A stretch of 23,456 nt of DNA from Vicinamibacteria bacterium (GTDB lineage: Bacteria > Acidobacteriota > Vicinamibacteria > Vicinamibacterales > UBA2999). How positions within the stretch are numbered: position 1 is the first letter of the stretch; each line of letters starts with the position of its first letter. The position numbers and the translations under genes are program-made. Shown here in pieces: positions 1 to 7,456 of this stretch. The notes below the pieces were generated by a model. The model had not been told where the DNA came from. It saw only the letters and a list, made by a program, of their open reading frames with translations, and did no database searches. The stretch is from the NCBI GenBank assembly GCA_025938035.1, contig JAICQE010000052.1, forward strand, positions 1 to 23,456. Reading direction: 5' to 3'.

Positions 1-235
1 ACGGAGACACGGAGACGCACGGAGATTTCGCCACGACAAAGCGCAACGCTGCGACGATCACCATGCGGCCGTTCGATTGCCGCCGAAGGCGGCCTGCCGC
101 GATGTAAGCGGCCGTAGGATACAAACCGCACTGGCGCCGACAGCGGCTTGTATCTACGGCCGCTTACATCACGGCTGACGGCGTGCTTTGCACGCCGTCG
201 ATCGAACGGCTCTCCGTGCGTCTCCGTGTCTCCGT
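1..235. repeat. Nested inverted-repeat element upstream of the hydroxylase gene
   Basis: A perfect 25-bp inverted repeat joins 1-25 with 211-235; the sequence is a CGGAGACA-like degenerate tandem. Inside it, 68-77 is the exact reverse complement of 201-210. Three further hairpins lie between: 79-84/88-93 (6 bp, GAA loop), 101-129/143-170 (about 28 bp with one bulge and one mismatch, GATGTAAGCGGCCGTAG at the outer ends), and 178-186/190-198 (9 bp, TTT loop). The whole stretch can therefore fold as one long branched hairpin. No coding region is convincing here. It may be a non-autonomous mobile palindromic unit or a bidirectional terminator; the left arm may continue beyond the window edge. The structure is seen directly; the role is unknown. 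Confidence 0.75.
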
Positions 236-350
236 TTCTCCGTGTCCGTTGCCTCCGCATGTCTCGTTTTCGCAGCAAGTCAGGGTTTGCGGGGAGCGCG
301 TGATTTGCTCGATGGAACGTCTGTTGCTATCGTGCTGATAGGGCCGTGCG

Positions 351-1262
351 ATGAACGACGACGCCCCGATCGTCGAGTACGGCGAGCCGATCGATCCGAA
401 GTCGATCATCGAGCCGACGGACCCGGATACGCTCGAGCTGGAGCCGGGGCACCCGGGCCTGGGCGACGACGGCTACGTGCAGCGGCGGCGGGACCTCTTC
501 GCGCGCTGCCGGCAGCACCGGCTGGACCAGCTCGGTCCCCCACTCATCGAATACACGGCTGAAGAGACCCGCATCTGGCGGGAGGTCACGCCGAAGCTGC
601 ACGAGCTGCACCTCCAGCATGCCGGCTCGATCTATCTCGAAGCGAAGACCGCCCTCGGAATCAGCGCCCACGAGATCCCGCAGCTCCGCTCGTTGAGCGG
701 CCGGCTGCAGCATGAAACCGGGATGCACCTGGTGCCCGCCGAAGGCCCGCTCGCGTATCGAACGTTCTACGGCTACATCGCGAAACGCGGGTTCCCGGTG
801 ACGCAGTTCATCCGCCACGGCTCGCATCCGGAGTTCACGCCGGAGCCGGACATGATCCACGACTGCCTTGGTCATGTTCCGCCGCTGATGAACCACGATT
901 ACGCAGAGCTGTTGACGCTCATCGGACAGGCCGCGACCGCCGCCCGTGATCCGCTGCACGTCCTGGCGCTGAAGCGGTTCAGCTGGTACTCGATCGAATT
1001 CGGTTTGATCGAAGAGAACGGCGCGACGAAGGTCTTCGGCGCCGGCATCCTCTCGTCAACCGGCGAGATTCCGTTCTCGGTGCTCTCTAACGACGTCGTG
1101 CGCCGGCCGTTCGTGACCAGCGAGGTGATCGAGACAGATTACGACCCGAGTCGGATGCAGGATCACCTGTTCGTGATCCCGTCGTTCGCCTGGCTGCGCA
1201 AGGAAGCGGAGAATCTGGTCGAGCGGCTGCTCGGGACCGATCAATTCACCTTCAGGCGCTGA
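351..1262 (+). CDS. phhA: Aromatic amino acid hydroxylase (phenylalanine 4-monooxygenase family)
   Basis: A 303-residue protein of the pterin-dependent, non-haem iron aromatic amino acid hydroxylase family, which in bacteria usually converts phenylalanine to tyrosine in the cytosol. The iron-binding triad is visible: His170 and His175 in PDMIHDCLGHVP, and Glu216 in WYSIEFGL, with the spacing seen in animal and bacterial enzymes. The C-terminal catalytic core covers roughly residues 65-280. The N-terminal 60 residues are acidic, and I see no convincing ACT domain. The ATG at 351 has only a weak ribosome binding site. The 3' end overlaps the convergent gene ending at 1241 by 22 bp. Phenylalanine is the likeliest substrate by family frequency; tryptophan hydroxylation cannot be excluded from sequence alone. 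Confidence 0.93.
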   Translation: MNDDAPIVEYGEPIDPKSIIEPTDPDTLELEPGHPGLGDDGYVQRRRDLFARCRQHRLDQLGPPLIEYTAEETRIWREVTPKLHELHLQHAGSIYLEAKTALGISAHEIPQLRSLSGRLQHETGMHLVPAEGPLAYRTFYGYIAKRGFPVTQFIRHGSHPEFTPEPDMIHDCLGHVPPLMNHDYAELLTLIGQAATAARDPLHVLALKRFSWYSIEFGLIEENGATKVFGAGILSSTGEIPFSVLSNDVVRRPFVTSEVIETDYDPSRMQDHLFVIPSFAWLRKEAENLVERLLGTDQFTFRR

Positions 1263-1999
1263 TAGCGCTGCGCCGGATCCTCGTAGTACCGGTTGTCCTC
1301 GCAGATGTATTCCTCGATCTTGTAGCCGGGCCAGCGCTTGTACATCCACGTCCAGGTCCACGGCTTGGTCAGGAATTCCGGATCGACGACGGTGACCGCG
1401 TTTTCGAGAATCTCGTCGTTGACGAGCCGCATGCGCTCCGTGATGCGCATGTTCATCGAATGCGGCGTGTTGCGGAAGCGCGCGGACTCCTTGACGCCGA
1501 CGGTCTCGACGATCAGCGTGCTGCCCTCCCACCGCCCGGTCGAGTGACCGGCGAAGCGAGGTTCGGCATCCTCCGGCGCGACCGGCTTGGCGCCGAGATG
1601 AATGCGGCGGACCTGTGTAAACGCTTCCTGGATGATCGTGATCTGACCCGGCGTCTCGAGGATCTCCATCGGAAACGTCGACTGCATCATCCCCGGCATC
1701 CCTTCGGGTATGCACGCCATGCCGGTCGACGGTGGCGGGAGTCCCTTTTTGGTGAGCTCGGCGTTGCGCGCCTGGAGCGCACGCAGTTCATCGAGGTAGG
1801 GCTGTTTCAGTGGCGGCTCGGGGATCGGCGCAGGCGGTTTGACCGGCGTCTTCGGCTGTATTCCCGATCCGAAGCCTTCACCACGCAGCGGATACGCTTC
1901 CCACGATCCGTTGATGCCGCGCACGACCGGCGATTGCGCGAACACGGTTCCAACTGTGGCCGCCGCGAGCAAGGTGATGAGCGTCAGTCGCATCCTCAT
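1241..1999 (-). CDS. Secreted protein of unknown function, partner of the DUF6152-like gene
   Basis: A 252-residue protein with a clear signal peptide (residues 1-19, ending TVFAQ). After a proline-rich stretch, the core contains the pattern GHSTGRWEGSTLIVETVGV, which I recognise from secreted proteins of unknown function in Acidobacteriota and sphingomonads. The C-terminus is rich in aromatic residues (PWTWTWMYKRWPGYKIEEYICEDN). Start: ATG at 1999 is preceded at good spacing by GTGAGG. An upstream in-frame start at 2101 would run far into the neighbouring gene and is rejected. It lies 7 bp downstream of the 2007-2405 gene on the same strand, so the two are very likely cotranscribed. Genes of these two types often occur side by side (from memory). 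I assign no biochemical role. Confidence 0.85.
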   Translation of the reverse strand: MRMRLTLITLLAAATVGTVFAQSPVVRGINGSWEAYPLRGEGFGSGIQPKTPVKPPAPIPEPPLKQPYLDELRALQARNAELTKKGLPPPSTGMACIPEGMPGMMQSTFPMEILETPGQITIIQEAFTQVRRIHLGAKPVAPEDAEPRFAGHSTGRWEGSTLIVETVGVKESARFRNTPHSMNMRITERMRLVNDEILENAVTVVDPEFLTKPWTWTWMYKRWPGYKIEEYICEDNRYYEDPAQRYQRLKVN

Positions 2000-2006
2000 C
2001 GGAACC

Positions 2007-2405
2007 TCACTGAATCGTCGCCCGCCCGGCGACCGCGCCGTTCGAGAATTTCCTGCCGTCGGCCAGCGTGATCTGTTTGAGCAGCGCCGCCGGCTCTCCA
2101 TTACGGAGCGGCGACACGATCACGGTGATCCGATCGCCCGGCTTGATCATGTTGAACTTCCACCCGGCTCTGTTGAGGATGCTCGTGCTCGCCCCCTCGA
2201 TCAGCCAGTGCCGCTTCTCACCGGTCTTCTCGTCCGCGGCGTCAATCTCGATGTAGACGTGGGGATTGACCCACTTGAACTCGCTGACGACGCCGGACAG
2301 CTTGATCTGCAGCGTGCTCTCATAGGGCGCGAACGAGTGATGCGCGAGGGCGGGCCTCCCCGAGAGGACGCCAAGGGCCAGCAGAGCCGGAAGGATCGTC
2401 TTCAT
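2007..2405 (-). CDS. Secreted DUF6152-like protein
   Basis: A 132-residue protein with a signal peptide (residues 1-21, LSGRPALA before AHHSFAPY). The mature N-terminus begins with the paired histidines AHHSF typical of DUF6152-like proteins, followed by a small beta-rich domain (GVVSEFKWVNPHVYIEID). It is probably exported to the periplasm or cell surface; the histidine pair suggests metal contact, but that is inference. First gene of a two-gene operon with the gene ending at 1241. A TATACA hexamer on the minus strand (2420-2415) sits only 9 nt upstream of the ATG, so the transcript may be leaderless or nearly so. No ribosome binding site is apparent, which agrees. Confidence 0.85.
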   Translation of the reverse strand: MKTILPALLALGVLSGRPALAHHSFAPYESTLQIKLSGVVSEFKWVNPHVYIEIDAADEKTGEKRHWLIEGASTSILNRAGWKFNMIKPGDRITVIVSPLRNGEPAALLKQITLADGRKFSNGAVAGRATIQ

Positions 2406-2414
2406 GGCGCGGAG

Positions 2415-2420
2415 TGTATA
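2415..2420 (-). promoter_or_regulatory. Putative -10 hexamer of the DUF6152-like operon
   Basis: TATACA on the minus strand, with 9 nt between it and the ATG at 2405. Transcription from such a site would start within a few bases of the ATG. A -35 element is not obvious. Confidence 0.4.
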
Positions 2421-2430
2421 TCATCCCCGG

Positions 2431-2472
2431 TTGGTGGTTGGTGGTTGGTAGTTGGTGGTTAGAGGTTAGAAA
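2431..2472. repeat. Period-7 tandem repeat (TTGGTGG units)
   Basis: Successive heptamers TTGGTGG, TTGGTGG, TTGGTAG, TTGGTGG, TTAGAGG and TTAGAAA fill the divergent gap between the genes starting at 2405 and 2489. The unit keeps its 7-bp phase over six copies with drift at the right end. It may separate the two divergent promoters; otherwise the function is unknown. Confidence 0.85.
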
Positions 2473-2488
2473 AACTAGTGGAGGTCTC

Positions 2489-3139
2489 ATGCGCACCCGC
2501 CCTGTCGCAGCCCTCATCATCATTGCGTCCACGATCGTGGCCGGCGGTCAGTCGAAGTACCCCTCGGACATCCACCCGGAGTCGCTGTCCCGCCTTCCAC
2601 CCGTACAGCGCGCGAACCTCGACGAGGAAGGCAAACGCATCTGGGATGCGCTGTCCGGCGCGAACAAGGCGATTCCGCTGACCGGCCCGTCGGCCGTCAC
2701 GATGCACAGCCCCAGAGCGGCTGAGCCGATTTACGCGCTCAATCAGTACCTGCGCAAGACGGTGGCGGGCGCTCGCTACTTCGAGCTCGCGGCGCTCGTC
2801 GCCGCTCGCGAGTTCGACCAGCAATATGAATGGTCCGCCCACGAGCCGGCGGCAGTTCGAGCCGGCGTTGAACAGTCCGTCGTCGACGCGATCAAGTTCA
2901 ACAGGAGCCTGAATGGCGTGCCGGAGAAGGACGCCGCGCTCATTCGACTCGGACGCGCGATCTTCCGCGATCACCGGGTGAGCTCGGAGGTCTGGGCACA
3001 GATGGAGAAACTCTTTGGCCGTCAGGGCGCGGTCGAGCTGACCATCGTGATGGCCGACTATGCGATGGCCGGTTTCATACTGACCGCTGTCGATCAGCAA
3101 CTGCCGCCGGATCGCAAACCGCTGCTGCCGGCGCGCTGA
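2489..3139 (+). CDS. Secreted carboxymuconolactone decarboxylase-like (CMD/AhpD-fold) protein
   Basis: A 216-residue protein. The ATG at 2489 is chosen because GGAGG lies at 2480-2484 and a signal peptide follows at once (MRTRPVAALIIIASTIVAGG). The reading frame is open further upstream, but that part translates the heptamer repeat and is not protein-like. The core (about residues 75-195) matches the all-helical CMD fold: ELAALVAAREFDQQYEWSAHEPAAVRAGV carries the conserved E..H....A...G pattern. There is no CxxC, so it is not a peroxidase of the AhpD type. It belongs with the many exported CMD-like proteins of Acidobacteriota whose substrate is unknown. Confidence 0.85.
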   Translation: MRTRPVAALIIIASTIVAGGQSKYPSDIHPESLSRLPPVQRANLDEEGKRIWDALSGANKAIPLTGPSAVTMHSPRAAEPIYALNQYLRKTVAGARYFELAALVAAREFDQQYEWSAHEPAAVRAGVEQSVVDAIKFNRSLNGVPEKDAALIRLGRAIFRDHRVSSEVWAQMEKLFGRQGAVELTIVMADYAMAGFILTAVDQQLPPDRKPLLPAR

Positions 3140-3262
3140 GCGCCAAAGTCCGCGGAGATTACGGAGAGAACGGATTCACAGCAACGAAGGAACGAAGACC
3201 TTTCTCCAATGTCGCGCTTCCGCCGGCCAGCACCGGGTATATAGTGTCCGCACGGTGAACCT
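3140..3262. repeat. Intergenic gap with a degenerate CGGAGA-type repeat
   Basis: The stretch 3145-3175 (CCGCGGAGATTACGGAG followed by AGAACGG) is the same type of sequence as the outer arms of the element at 1-235. Near the right end TATAGT at 3240-3245 may serve as a -10 for the VOC gene, giving a leader of about 10 nt. Nothing else is recognisable. Confidence 0.5.
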
Positions 3263-4153
3263 ATGAGACGAACTGCTTCGCTCGCGTTTGCGCTCCTGAT
3301 CGTTGTGCTCGCCGCGGGCCCGTATGCCCAGTCACCCGCGCCGGCGGCAACTGCCGCTCCGTACTTCGCGGAGAAGTCGATGAACGTGTTCCGCCGCTTC
3401 AACGGCGACGGCGTCAAGACGCTGCAGTTCTATGGGCAGGTGCTCGGCTTCGGCGACGTCGGCGCGATCGGCGGCGTGTCGCGGTATCAGGTCGGCCCCT
3501 CACAGCTGAAGTTCACACGCGCGGGCGCGAATGCGAAATTCACGCGCGGCGGAATTCATGACGCCGCGGGTGTACGCCTGTGGACGATGTGGTTTGCCGA
3601 TGAAGCGGTGCTGACGAAGCGTTTCGAAACACACGGGCTTCCAGCGCCGTCGTTCAAGACGGTCGACGGCATCCGCAGCGCGCTGGTCGCGGATCCGGAC
3701 GGCGAATGGGTGCAGCTCGTCATCGCGCCGGGCGCCGCGAAGGAAACCTACGGCCGGCTCGAGATCGGGATCGCCGCGAACGATCTGGAGAAGAGCCGCG
3801 CGTTCTATCGCGCGTTCGTCGGTCTCGAAGAGCTGGCGCCGGTGAAGGATCCGGTCATTGGAGTGACCAAATACCCCTTCCGCAACGGCTCGACCACGAT
3901 CAGCGTGTGGGCCACGCCCGGACCGAAGCCGACCAACCGATCGCTCGCCGGCATCCAGTACGTCGTCAAGCCCGTCGATCCGATCTGGGCCCTGGCGCAG
4001 GAGCGCGGGATTCAGGTGGAAACGCCGCTCGGCGAAACGATGCCGGGACTGGTGACGACGTGGCTGCTGGATCCCGATCAGGTCACCAACTACTTCGCGG
4101 AGATTCGTCCGCGTCAGCGCCCCGCGCAGACGGCGGCAGCGCCAACACAGTAA
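3263..4153 (+). CDS. Secreted protein with two VOC (glyoxalase/dioxygenase-fold) domains
   Basis: A 296-residue protein with a signal peptide (residues 1-22, ending GPYAQ). Two vicinal-oxygen-chelate modules follow: about residues 40-155 (MNVFRRFNGDGVKTLQFYGQ to DPDGEWVQLVIAP) and about 165-285 (LEIGIAANDLEKSRAFYRAF to LLDPDQVTNYFAEIRP). The repeated pattern of a helix containing FY and a strand ending D-P-D-G/Q is diagnostic of the fold. Metal-binding residues are not convincingly conserved, so catalytic activity is uncertain. Export of a VOC protein is unusual in most phyla but common in Acidobacteriota in my experience of such genomes. The proline and alanine-rich tail (residues 284-296) is probably disordered. 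The ATG at 3263 lacks a strong ribosome binding site. Confidence 0.85.
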   Translation: MRRTASLAFALLIVVLAAGPYAQSPAPAATAAPYFAEKSMNVFRRFNGDGVKTLQFYGQVLGFGDVGAIGGVSRYQVGPSQLKFTRAGANAKFTRGGIHDAAGVRLWTMWFADEAVLTKRFETHGLPAPSFKTVDGIRSALVADPDGEWVQLVIAPGAAKETYGRLEIGIAANDLEKSRAFYRAFVGLEELAPVKDPVIGVTKYPFRNGSTTISVWATPGPKPTNRSLAGIQYVVKPVDPIWALAQERGIQVETPLGETMPGLVTTWLLDPDQVTNYFAEIRPRQRPAQTAAAPTQ

Positions 4154-4163
4154 TCAACCGCCG

Positions 4164-4248
4164 GTCCGCCTGAAGGCGGACACTACGAGTGAAAAGTCCG
4201 TTCCGTCTCAACGCGGAAGCGACGAGTCTGAGGCGGAAGCTACGAGAA
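4164..4248. repeat. Intergenic GTCCGCC hairpin and degenerate GGCGGAAGCTACGAG repeats
   Basis: A perfect 7-bp stem (4164-4170 with 4175-4181, TGAA loop) is followed by CACTACGAG. The variants GCGGAAGCGACGAG and GGCGGAAGCTACGAG follow within 65 bp. They look like copies of one short dispersed repeat. The stem also lies just after the VOC gene stop, so it could end transcription, but no T-run follows. The rest of the gap to 4346 holds nothing I recognise. Confidence 0.55.
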
Positions 4249-4346
4249 GCGCAGCGACGTCCACTGTTTTCGTAATCGCCGCTCGAGCATCTGGATGCAC
4301 CCATCGGCGGATATGTGACGGCACCAAGGTTGCCCTGTATGTTCCG

Positions 4347-5087
4347 GTGGAACCATTCAAACCGAACGACGCCAAACCGGCGGACGTCAAGATCGACCTC
4401 GAGCTCGACGACCTCAAGCTGGACGCCACGGCAAACGTCGAGCCGACTGATCCCAAACGACCCGGTTCCGGAATGCCTGTGATTGTGGTCGCCATCGTCG
4501 GAGTCGTCGCAGGAATGGTGACGATGCTCGCGGTTGTCAGCACTCGCACCCAGGCAGTCAGCAAGCCGGCGCCGCTGGCTGCGGCAGCTCCGGCAACGCC
4601 GGCGCCTCTTGTCGAAGAGGGTCCCACACCGACGTGGACCGGATCGCGACGGGCCAGCTGGGCGAATGATGGATCGAAGACGATCGCCTTCACGCTGGCG
4701 TCCACTCGCGACCTGCCTGTGTGGATGAACCGGGCGAGGCCGGCGCTGATCGTGCGTTGCCTGTATCGGACGACCGAGGCGTTCGTGATGCTCGAGACGT
4801 CCACCAGCTTCGAGCAGGATGCCAACCGCCGCACGGTCCGCGTCCAGTGGGATGACGACGCGACGGCCGTTCAGCAATGGACGGTCTCCGAGACGGCGCG
4901 GGAGCTCTTCGCCCCGGATGGCGTCGCGTTCGTACGGCGCATGGCGAGCGCAAAACGCCTGCGGTTCGGATTCGCGCCGTTCAACGCGGAGCCGGTTACG
5001 GCGGAGTTTGCCGTCGAAGGTTTCGACAAACTGGCCGGCCTGGTTGCCAGCACCTGTGGATGGCGTTTCGACGAACCCTTGAGCTGA
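4347..5087 (+). CDS. Single-span membrane protein with VasI-like C-terminal domain
   Basis: A 246-residue protein. Residues 1-41 are charged and cytosolic, 43-65 form one transmembrane helix (MPVIVVAIVGVVAGMVTMLAVV), 66-92 are an Ala/Pro-rich linker, and about 95-243 form a periplasmic domain. That domain resembles VasI, the type VI secretion-associated family: a starting W, LIVRCLYR, WTVSETARELFAPDGVAFVRRMASAKRL, and the ending CGW. No other T6SS gene is present, so a link to secretion is unlikely; similar domains occur in stand-alone envelope proteins. The start is GTG at 4347; no in-frame ATG precedes it. Its stop codon abuts the stop of the convergent gene at 5088 with no gap. Confidence 0.7.
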   Translation: MEPFKPNDAKPADVKIDLELDDLKLDATANVEPTDPKRPGSGMPVIVVAIVGVVAGMVTMLAVVSTRTQAVSKPAPLAAAAPATPAPLVEEGPTPTWTGSRRASWANDGSKTIAFTLASTRDLPVWMNRARPALIVRCLYRTTEAFVMLETSTSFEQDANRRTVRVQWDDDATAVQQWTVSETARELFAPDGVAFVRRMASAKRLRFGFAPFNAEPVTAEFAVEGFDKLAGLVASTCGWRFDEPLS

Positions 5088-5936
5088 TTACCGCGCGACC
5101 GCTCGCCCGTACACCTCGATCCGGCCGACGTTGACGAAGCCTCCCCAGCCGTGACCGCTTCCCGGCAGGAGGTCGGCAAACCCGACTTCGTCCACCCTTG
5201 ACAAGTCCGGCTTCTCCACCCAGTTCTGACCGCGCGTCACGACGCGTGCGATGTCGAGCGGCAGCCAGCGTACGTTCGCGATCGCGACCTCGGAATCGAG
5301 AAAGAGCGTCGAGTTGGCGGAGTGGGCGCCTTCCCCGTAGTCGCCAACGAGCCACGTGCCGTCGGCCAGCTTGACCAGCGGACGCACGACGTGGAATCCG
5401 GATGTGCGCGTGACCCATCGGATCCGCGCCAGGCCGCGCAGGTCCACGTAGCTCTTTCTGTGACGCAGCGTGACCGCAACGGGTGTCTGACAGACGCCCG
5501 TCCAGAGGTTCGGCGGATCCGTCGGCGAGCCCGCGGCGACCTTCTGCGGCGGCGGGTTCTGGTTGTAGCCGGCCAGCTGCACGCAGCTGGGGCCGGTCCA
5601 GTCGCGTGCGATCGAGCCGGTTGGCGGCTGCTTCAAATAGGCCGCAACGTTATTGGCGTTCGGATCGTAGAGCCGCAGCTCGAGATCAGCGTTGGTCACG
5701 GCCGCGGACGTCACGCCGCCCTCGGGCACGAAATCGGCGGCAGCGTCGGGCGGTCGATCGCGCTGACGCCAGGCCTCCCGCAGAAACAGCGGCGGAAGAC
5801 CGATCGGCACCGCAGGCGGCTCGACTTTGCCGGTGGCGGGCTGAGCAGTACCCTGCGCCGCCGGGCGTGACGACGCTGTCAGGATCGAAGCGACGACGAA
5901 CGATGCCGCAAACAGCCCGAAAAAGAGTGCCCTCAT
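5088..5936 (-). CDS. Secreted protein of unknown function
   Basis: A 282-residue protein with a signal peptide (MRALFFGLFAASFVVASILT). The ATG at 5936 is preceded by AGGAG at 7-nt spacing, which decides against the longer frame opening at 5984. Residues 20-50 are a Pro/Ala-rich linker. The C-terminal half contains SYVDLRGLARIRWVTRTSGF and DEVGFADLLPGSGHGWGGF, patterns I know from exported acidobacterial proteins of unknown function; the alternating strands suggest a beta-sandwich (galactose-binding-like) fold, which is inference. Transcribed divergently from the PRC-barrel gene across a 64-bp gap. Confidence 0.8.
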   Translation of the reverse strand: MRALFFGLFAASFVVASILTASSRPAAQGTAQPATGKVEPPAVPIGLPPLFLREAWRQRDRPPDAAADFVPEGGVTSAAVTNADLELRLYDPNANNVAAYLKQPPTGSIARDWTGPSCVQLAGYNQNPPPQKVAAGSPTDPPNLWTGVCQTPVAVTLRHRKSYVDLRGLARIRWVTRTSGFHVVRPLVKLADGTWLVGDYGEGAHSANSTLFLDSEVAIANVRWLPLDIARVVTRGQNWVEKPDLSRVDEVGFADLLPGSGHGWGGFVNVGRIEVYGRAVAR

Positions 5937-6000
5937 TCTGGTTCTCCTGAGCTTAGGAATTGGCAGCGGCCTTGCTGATTCCACGGACGAGGAGACGACA

Positions 6001-6306
6001 ATGGCTGCTCAGTTCCAATACATCGCACCCGCTGACGTCGTCATCGAAGGTGTTCCCGCAACGGAGATGACCATTTGCGCCGCCACCGGGCGCGCCGTCG
6101 GGCGGCTGCGCGGCTTCATCGTCGACGCCACTGAGCGGCACATTCGATATCTGGTCGTTCGCGGATCGGGCGTGTTCGCCAAGACGACACTCCTGCCGTT
6201 CTCGATGCCTCGCGTCGATTTCGATCGCCGCACGATACGGGTCGACGTCAGCGATCAGCAGCTGTGGCAGCTTCGCGACTTCACGCCGGACGCCATACTC
6301 GCCTGA
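6001..6306 (+). CDS. PRC-barrel domain protein
   Basis: A 101-residue protein without a signal peptide, preceded by a GAGGAG ribosome binding site. The core (about residues 30-80) is a PRC-barrel: GRAVGRLRGFIVDATERHIRYLVVRG, then LLPFSMPRVDFDRRTIRVDV. PRC-barrels are small beta-barrels found in RimM, photosynthetic reaction centre subunit H and stress-related proteins, where they act as protein- or RNA-contact modules. The short stand-alone form is usually associated with stress responses, but nothing here fixes a partner. It precedes the metallophosphatase gene by 40 bp on the same strand; that gene appears to have its own promoter. Confidence 0.85.
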   Translation: MAAQFQYIAPADVVIEGVPATEMTICAATGRAVGRLRGFIVDATERHIRYLVVRGSGVFAKTTLLPFSMPRVDFDRRTIRVDVSDQQLWQLRDFTPDAILA

Positions 6307-6334
6307 ACGCGCGCCCTGCACGTAGGGCGAAGGA

Positions 6335-6340
6335 TATACT
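6335..6340 (+). promoter_or_regulatory. Putative -10 hexamer of the metallophosphatase gene
   Basis: TATACT in the context GGATATACT lies 6 nt before the GTG at 6347. Transcription would begin at or within a base or two of the GTG, so the mRNA would be leaderless. No ribosome binding site is present, in agreement. Confidence 0.45.
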
Positions 6341-6346
6341 CGCGGT

Positions 6347-7456
6347 GTGAACACGGCTACCCACCGCAGCCTTCGGACGGCCGCCACTATTGCGGTGGTG
6401 CTTGCCGTCCTGTTTTCCGCGCCAGCCGGTCCGCCACGCGCGCAGAGCAACGCCGCGGAACCTCCTTGTGACATCACGACCACCGAGCGGGTCGTTGCCG
6501 TCGGCGACGTCCACGGCGCCTACGACCGGTTCGTGGCCATGTTGCGCGGCGCCGGGCTGATCGACGGACGGCAGCGATGGACGGGCGGCCGGGCGCGGCT
6601 GGTGCAGACAGGCGACGTCCTCGATCGCGGCCCCGATTCGCGGAAGGTCATCGATCTCCTGCGCAAGCTGGAAAATGAGGCATCACGCGCCGGCGGACGC
6701 GTGCACGCGCTCCTTGGCAACCATGAATTCATGCGCATTGTCGGCGACTGGCGCTACGTGAGCGCCGGCGAATTCAAGGCATTCCAGACCGGCGAGTCGG
6801 CCGCGTTGCGGGATCGGGTGCACGAGCTGAACGCCGGGCTGGCGGACAAGCGCGCGCGCGCCGAGAAACGCGACTTCAACGAGCGCGAATACCGGGCGCA
6901 GTTCATGAAGGACTTCCCGCTTGGCTATTTCGACATGCAGCTCGCGTTCGGCAAGGACGGCGACTACGGGAAGTGGGTGCGGAGCCGCATCGCGGCAGTC
7001 AGGATCAACGGCGTGCTGTTCATGCACGGCGGCGTGAGCGACATGGTGGCGAATCTCGGCTGCGAAGGGCTCAACGCGGAAGTGCAGCGCAACCTCGCGG
7101 CCATACCGGTTCCGCCCGAGCAGTTGACGTCGCTGCTGTCGTCACGAGAGGACGGCCCGCTGTGGTACCGCGGAATGGCGTCCGAACCGGAAGCGTCGTT
7201 CGAGCCGATGCTGGACAGCATCCTGAAGCGGTTCAACGTCCGTGCGGTCGTGATCGGTCACACGCCGGTGGCCACCGGACAAATCACGGGGCGGTTCAAC
7301 GGCCGCGTCGTGCTGATCGACACCGGCATGCTGAACGGAGAATTCTTTCCGAAGGGCGTGGCGTCAGCGCTCGAGATGCAGGGAAACACGCTGGCAGCCG
7401 TTTACGAGGACGGCCGCCGCGTGCCGCTTACTGCCCCGTCGCCGGCGACAAAGTAA
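6347..7456 (+). CDS. Secreted calcineurin-like metallophosphatase (Shewanella-like PPP family)
   Basis: A 369-residue protein with a signal peptide (hydrophobic residues 11-27, PRAQS cleavage region). All motifs of the PPP/metallophosphoesterase family are intact: GDVHG (Asp54, His56), GDVLDRG (Asp90), GNHE (Asn125, His126), MHGG (His227) and GHTP (His305). The order and the wide insertion between GNHE and MHGG match the Shewanella-like (Shelphs) protein phosphatases. The predicted location is periplasmic or extracellular. Whether it acts on phosphoproteins or on small phosphoesters is open. The start is a GTG with a -10-like TATACT only 6 nt upstream. The 3' end overlaps the convergent gene at 7428 by 29 bp. 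Confidence 0.9.
   Translation: MNTATHRSLRTAATIAVVLAVLFSAPAGPPRAQSNAAEPPCDITTTERVVAVGDVHGAYDRFVAMLRGAGLIDGRQRWTGGRARLVQTGDVLDRGPDSRKVIDLLRKLENEASRAGGRVHALLGNHEFMRIVGDWRYVSAGEFKAFQTGESAALRDRVHELNAGLADKRARAEKRDFNEREYRAQFMKDFPLGYFDMQLAFGKDGDYGKWVRSRIAAVRINGVLFMHGGVSDMVANLGCEGLNAEVQRNLAAIPVPPEQLTSLLSSREDGPLWYRGMASEPEASFEPMLDSILKRFNVRAVVIGHTPVATGQITGRFNGRVVLIDTGMLNGEFFPKGVASALEMQGNTLAAVYEDGRRVPLTAPSPATK

Noticed and set aside
188..562. Plus-strand open frame overlapping the inverted-repeat element and the start of the hydroxylase gene
   Set aside because: It translates repeat sequence and then an alternative frame of the hydroxylase; its composition is Arg/Ala-rich shadow sequence.
4347..5087. Type VI secretion component because of the VasI-like domain
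   Set aside because: No Tss genes are nearby, and the domain occurs in unrelated envelope proteins, so only the domain resemblance is reported.
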